Assembly: GCF_000426565.1 (NCBI RefSeq)
Contig: NZ_KE384540.1
Coordinates: forward strand, 134,530-198,529
Length of the DNA stretch: 64,000 nt
Source: Segatella albensis DSM 11370 = JCM 12258
GTDB taxonomy: Bacteria; Bacteroidota; Bacteroidia; Bacteroidales; Bacteroidaceae
Reading direction: 5' to 3'
Part shown: positions 60,945 through 64,000 of the stretch, in pieces
How the letters are laid out: every line of letters starts with the position of its first letter
Numbering within the stretch: position 1 is the first letter of the stretch
Program-made: the position numbers and the translations under genes
The notes under the pieces: model-generated
Database searches by the model: none
What the model saw: the letters and a program-made list of their open reading frames with translations, nothing else
What the model was told of the DNA's origin: nothing

Positions 60945-63527
60945 TTAGAGGTCGTCCAAAGTTACAGTCTGTTGAGTAGGGTGGTGCTTCTTTTCTTTCT
61001 TTTTATCAGTACCACTATCAGTAGGTTTCTTTGTTGTAGAATTAGATGAACTTGGAGTGAAGTTATCTGTTGTACTCTCAGACTCTGTAGACTTTGTTAC
61101 AGGGTTTCCGTTATCATCCAAAACAATTTCTTCGGATGTAACAACTGTAGAATCTACAGGTTCTGCATCCTTCTTAACAGGAGCTACCCATGGTTGACAT
61201 GTATACATATCACTCGTAATATCCTCATCTGTAGGTTTAGACCATTTCCCGTGATATTGCTTGAATTCAGGGTCTGCCATGACTGAATGAATGAAATATC
61301 CACAAATTGGTAATGCTGTCTTAGAACCTTGTCCTAAAGCACCTGTTCGGAAGTGTATAGATCGGTATTCACCTCCGACCCATGCTCCTACAACAAGATG
61401 CGGACTGACGCCCATAAACCATGCATCAGAATGATTGTTAGAGGTTCCTGTTTTACCACCCCAATCGGTGTCACGGAAAGAATTTCCTGCGTATTCTGCT
61501 GATGACATGCTTACAGAAGTTCCTCCTGCATCATGAGTTCCGGCTTTTAGCATTTCTTGCATCAAGAAAGCACTCTTCAATGGGATGACCTGCTCATCAG
61601 TTGTAGGTCCTGTGTATACTTCTTTTCCATCCTGGTCAACAATGCGAGTAACCAAAACAGGGTCATGATGCTTTCCATTGTCTGCGATTACACAATATGC
61701 GTTTACCATTTCAAGCAAGTTGACATCGCATGAGCCCAAAGCTAGTGAAGGCTGATCATCCAGAGGACTCTTGATACCCATAGCCTGTGCTGTCTCGATG
61801 ATTCTCTTGATACCCATTTCCTGTCCCAAACGGACGGCAACAGAGTTGATGCTTCGTGCAAATGCACTTCTTAGTGGCATACTATCTCCGGAGAAAGAAC
61901 CATTGGCATTACTAGGAGTCCAAGTGGTCATCTCATGTTTCTTCTTGTCATATACCTGCATAGAGATATACTCGTCTCGGCGCTTATCACAAGGCGTCAA
62001 GCCTTGGTTCATAGCCTCAGTATATACGAAGAGTTTGAATGTAGAACCAGGTTGGCGCATGGCAGTAGCCTTGTCATATTTCCACTGGTCAAAGTCGATG
62101 TCACCGACCCATGCTTTTACAGCACCAGTTTGAGGTTCCATAGCGACCATAGCACAATGCATGAAAGTCGTCATGTATTTGATGGAATCCTCTGAGGTCA
62201 TGTTCTTGATGACTGTACCCTTGTCGTAATCAAATACCTTGACAGGATGAACCCATTCTTTATAGTAATATTTTACAGAATCAGGGTTGTTAGGATATTT
62301 TGCAAGTAAGGCCTTATAGAAAGGCTGGCGTTCAGCTATTCCTTGGATAAAGTTAGGAATGGTTTGTCCATTCTCATCTATCCATGGCTCTTGTCTCAGC
62401 CAATTGCTACTTTGGTTTCTATAAATAGACCAATGATTATCAAAGTTCTTCTGAACTTGTTTCATCTGTTTGCGAGCTGCGTCCTCTGCATATTTCTGCA
62501 AACGTGTATCTATAGTCGTATAAATCTTGAGACCGCTAGAGTAAAGGTCGTATCCATTCTCCTGACACCAATCCTTTAGATAATCAGCAACAGCCTCACG
62601 GAAATATTTAGCTTGTCCGTCATAGTTTTCTTCTACCTTGAAGTCCAACTTAAGAGGAATTTCTTTCAAAGAATCACATTCCGATCTTGTCAAATCTCCG
62701 TGGGTAAGCATATTGTTCAGTACCACATTACGGCGTTTCAAACTGTTCTCAGGATTTGACTTTGGATTGTAATATGATGTAGCTTTCAACATTCCAACAA
62801 GGACAGCAGCCTGTTCTGTGGTCATGTCCTTAGGGGTCGTGTTGAAATATGTCTTTGCTGCGGTCTTGATTCCGTATGCGTTAGAACCAAAATCTACGGT
62901 ATTCGCATACATCGTGATGATTTCTTTCTTGCTATATACGGTTTCCAGTTTTGTAGCAATGATCCATTCCTTACTCTTGACGATAAGAATCTTAAGTCCT
63001 GGTATCTTACCCAATAAACCTGTAGAGTATTGTGAACGTACTCGGAACATATTCTTTGCCAACTGCTGTGTGATGGTAGAAGCACCACGACCTTCATGAT
63101 GGGTGACAGCGTCTTTAACAGCACCAAAGATACCAATAGGGTCAATACCAAAGTGCTTATAGAATCGCTCATCCTCGGTGTCTACCAAGGCATGGAAGAA
63201 GGCTGGATTCACTTCTTCATATTTTACAGGAGTTCGGTTCTCATTAAAGTATTTGCCGATGAGTACACCATCTGCACTATATATTTCTGATGCAGAACTT
63301 GTCTGTGGATCCAGAATTCCTGAGAAATAACCAGGAGATTTACCAAATAACCAAAAAAGGTTAATATCTACTGCTCCTAAATAAAGAATAAAGGCTACGA
63401 TGCAGGAAACAAAAGCAATTACCGTTTTTGTATACCAAGCACGTCCTTGATACAATCCTTTATACCATGGCCAGAATTTGCGAGCTTTGTCCCAACTCCA
63501 GCTTAATATGCTTTTTATTTTGTTCAT
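60945..63527 (-). CDS. Class A penicillin-binding protein 1 (bifunctional transglycosylase/transpeptidase)
   Basis: 860 residues. A membrane anchor at about 32-58. The GT51 domain (about 85-270) has the catalytic Glu in VDTEDERFYKHFG and the motif GASTITQQLAKNMF. The transpeptidase domain (about 400-740) has SxxK in RQPGSTFKLF, SxN in RSINSVAV and KTG in GGKTGTSNNHSD. A Ser/Thr/Lys-rich tail of about 90 residues ends with KKEKKHHPTQQ. It polymerises and crosslinks peptidoglycan. Own promoter, overlapping the miaA stop codon. Confidence 0.95.
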   Translation of the reverse strand: MNKIKSILSWSWDKARKFWPWYKGLYQGRAWYTKTVIAFVSCIVAFILYLGAVDINLFWLFGKSPGYFSGILDPQTSSASEIYSADGVLIGKYFNENRTPVKYEEVNPAFFHALVDTEDERFYKHFGIDPIGIFGAVKDAVTHHEGRGASTITQQLAKNMFRVRSQYSTGLLGKIPGLKILIVKSKEWIIATKLETVYSKKEIITMYANTVDFGSNAYGIKTAAKTYFNTTPKDMTTEQAAVLVGMLKATSYYNPKSNPENSLKRRNVVLNNMLTHGDLTRSECDSLKEIPLKLDFKVEENYDGQAKYFREAVADYLKDWCQENGYDLYSSGLKIYTTIDTRLQKYAEDAARKQMKQVQKNFDNHWSIYRNQSSNWLRQEPWIDENGQTIPNFIQGIAERQPFYKALLAKYPNNPDSVKYYYKEWVHPVKVFDYDKGTVIKNMTSEDSIKYMTTFMHCAMVAMEPQTGAVKAWVGDIDFDQWKYDKATAMRQPGSTFKLFVYTEAMNQGLTPCDKRRDEYISMQVYDKKKHEMTTWTPSNANGSFSGDSMPLRSAFARSINSVAVRLGQEMGIKRIIETAQAMGIKSPLDDQPSLALGSCDVNLLEMVNAYCVIADNGKHHDPVLVTRIVDQDGKEVYTGPTTDEQVIPLKSAFLMQEMLKAGTHDAGGTSVSMSSAEYAGNSFRDTDWGGKTGTSNNHSDAWFMGVSPHLVVGAWVGGEYRSIHFRTGALGQGSKTALPICGYFIHSVMADPEFKQYHGKWSKPTDEDITSDMYTCQPWVAPVKKDAEPVDSTVVTSEEIVLDDNGNPVTKSTESESTTDNFTPSSSNSTTKKPTDSGTDKKKEKKHHPTQQTVTLDDL

Positions 63528-63553
63528 ATTATTATATGATAGTATATTTCACG

Positions 63554-63561
63554 CAAATTTA
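63554..63561 (-). promoter_or_regulatory. -7 promoter element of PBP-helicase operon
   Basis: TAAATTTG on the minus strand, 27 bp before the PBP start, lying just past the miaA stop codon. Confidence 0.5.
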
Positions 63562-63562
63562 C

Positions 63563-64000
63563 CTATTTATTTGTTATCTGCAGTGTTGTATCCAGATAAT
63601 TTATGATTTCTTTAATGTTATCTGGGTGAAACCATTGTATTTCTTCATCATGTTTGAACCATGTCAGTTGTTTTCGCATATAGCGTCGGGAATTAGACTG
63701 TATTTGTCTTATTGCTTCAGCCTTGTCTATTTTCGACTCAAAATAGCTGAACATCTCTTTGTAACCAACAGTGTTTAAAGAATTGAGTCCTTTTAATGGA
63801 AATACTTTTCTAGCTTCAGCTTCCAGTCCGTTTCCTATCATATCCAATACTCTTTGGTTGATCCTGTTGTAGAGCTCTTCCCGATCTCTGTTCAGACCAA
63901 TCTTTATGATATTGAATGGACGTTTTTTTATTTTGTTCTTTCTAAAAGAAGTGTATGTCTTTCCTGTCATGCTGCAGATCTCAAGGGCATGGACCACTCT
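63563..64000 (-). CDS. miaA: tRNA dimethylallyltransferase, C-terminal part (cut by window end)
   Basis: About 146 residues are present; the N-terminal half with the P-loop lies beyond the window. Recognisable parts are [19 protein letters not shown] (extended to the edge), [20 protein letters not shown] and [18 protein letters not shown], then [15 protein letters not shown] near the end, all typical of MiaA. It adds the isopentenyl group to A37 of tRNAs that read UNN codons. Gene order miaA-PBP-helicase runs on one strand. Confidence 0.92.
   Translation of the reverse strand, partial: RVVHALEICSMTGKTYTSFRKNKIKKRPFNIIKIGLNRDREELYNRINQRVLDMIGNGLEAEARKVFPLKGLNSLNTVGYKEMFSYFESKIDKAEAIRQIQSNSRRYMRKQLTWFKHDEEIQWFHPDNIKEIINYLDTTLQITNK

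Overview
The window reads as chromosome of a Prevotella-like member of the Bacteroidales. Evidence: most promoters carry the Bacteroidetes -7 motif TAnnTTTG (about twenty are listed). The protein families are typical of the group: Oar-like TonB receptor, BACON lipoprotein, DUF3256, DUF3078 and DUF4836 proteins, and IntDOT-type recombinases lacking Arg I. The species cannot be fixed from sequence alone. No rRNA, tRNA or CRISPR array was found.

Left part, 1-25.7 kb, is mostly core genome. A tyrosine recombinase gene bracketed by 14-bp inverted repeats and followed by a 22-bp-period palindrome array lies at the edge. Then come an HU-like DNA-binding protein, a two-component system with an RND efflux operon (adaptor, pump, outer membrane factor), two paralogous MFS transporters, and an operon of pyrG, yidC and an S9 peptidase. 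A DUF3078 protein, an OprO/P-type porin, rlmD and ppdK (pyruvate phosphate dikinase) follow.

Middle part, 25.7-46.2 kb, is a composite genomic island built at the 3' end of ppdK. The last codons of ppdK (core TTAGCCGCCGCGCAGG) recur at 37.1, 41.4 and 46.2 kb. Each copy is followed by a stop codon and a different hairpin terminator. This looks like three elements integrated in tandem, each supplying a new PPDK C-terminus. Element 1 has an intact integrase and two GC-richer cargo modules. The first is an HxlR regulator divergent from a cupin, flavin-type protein, MBL remnant, zinc macrodomain and class M sirtuin operon. The second is a radical SAM mobile pair with an MBL hydrolase, an AraC regulator, a broken SMR/SDR chimera and an exported aldo/keto reductase. 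A 206-bp direct repeat flanks the second module. Element 2 carries an ECF sigma factor, its membrane partner and an AbiE toxin-antitoxin pair. Element 3 keeps only the 3' end of its integrase, plus a hydrolase with a frameshifted lipoprotein signal, an iron-sulfur flavoprotein, a cyclophilin-like lipoprotein, a RibD-type reductase and AraC genes. The right ends of the three elements share integrase-arm-like sites, a small hairpin and a rightward promoter.

Right part, 46.3-64 kb, returns to core genome: two small secreted proteins, then a run with a nucleoside permease, DUF151 nuclease-like protein, rsmE, a DUF4836 lipoprotein and an ABC exporter pair. After these come an Oar-like receptor with its BACON/OB-fold lipoprotein, a small cupin, and a second 22-bp-period palindrome array. 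A PIF1-like helicase, a class A penicillin-binding protein and the 3' part of miaA close the window.

The strongest leads are the ppdK-tail rewriting island, the two 22-bp-period palindrome arrays with unrelated cores, the recombinase framed by inverted repeats, and the sirtuin/macrodomain operon without the usual lipoyl carrier. All comparisons were made by eye; no database search was run.
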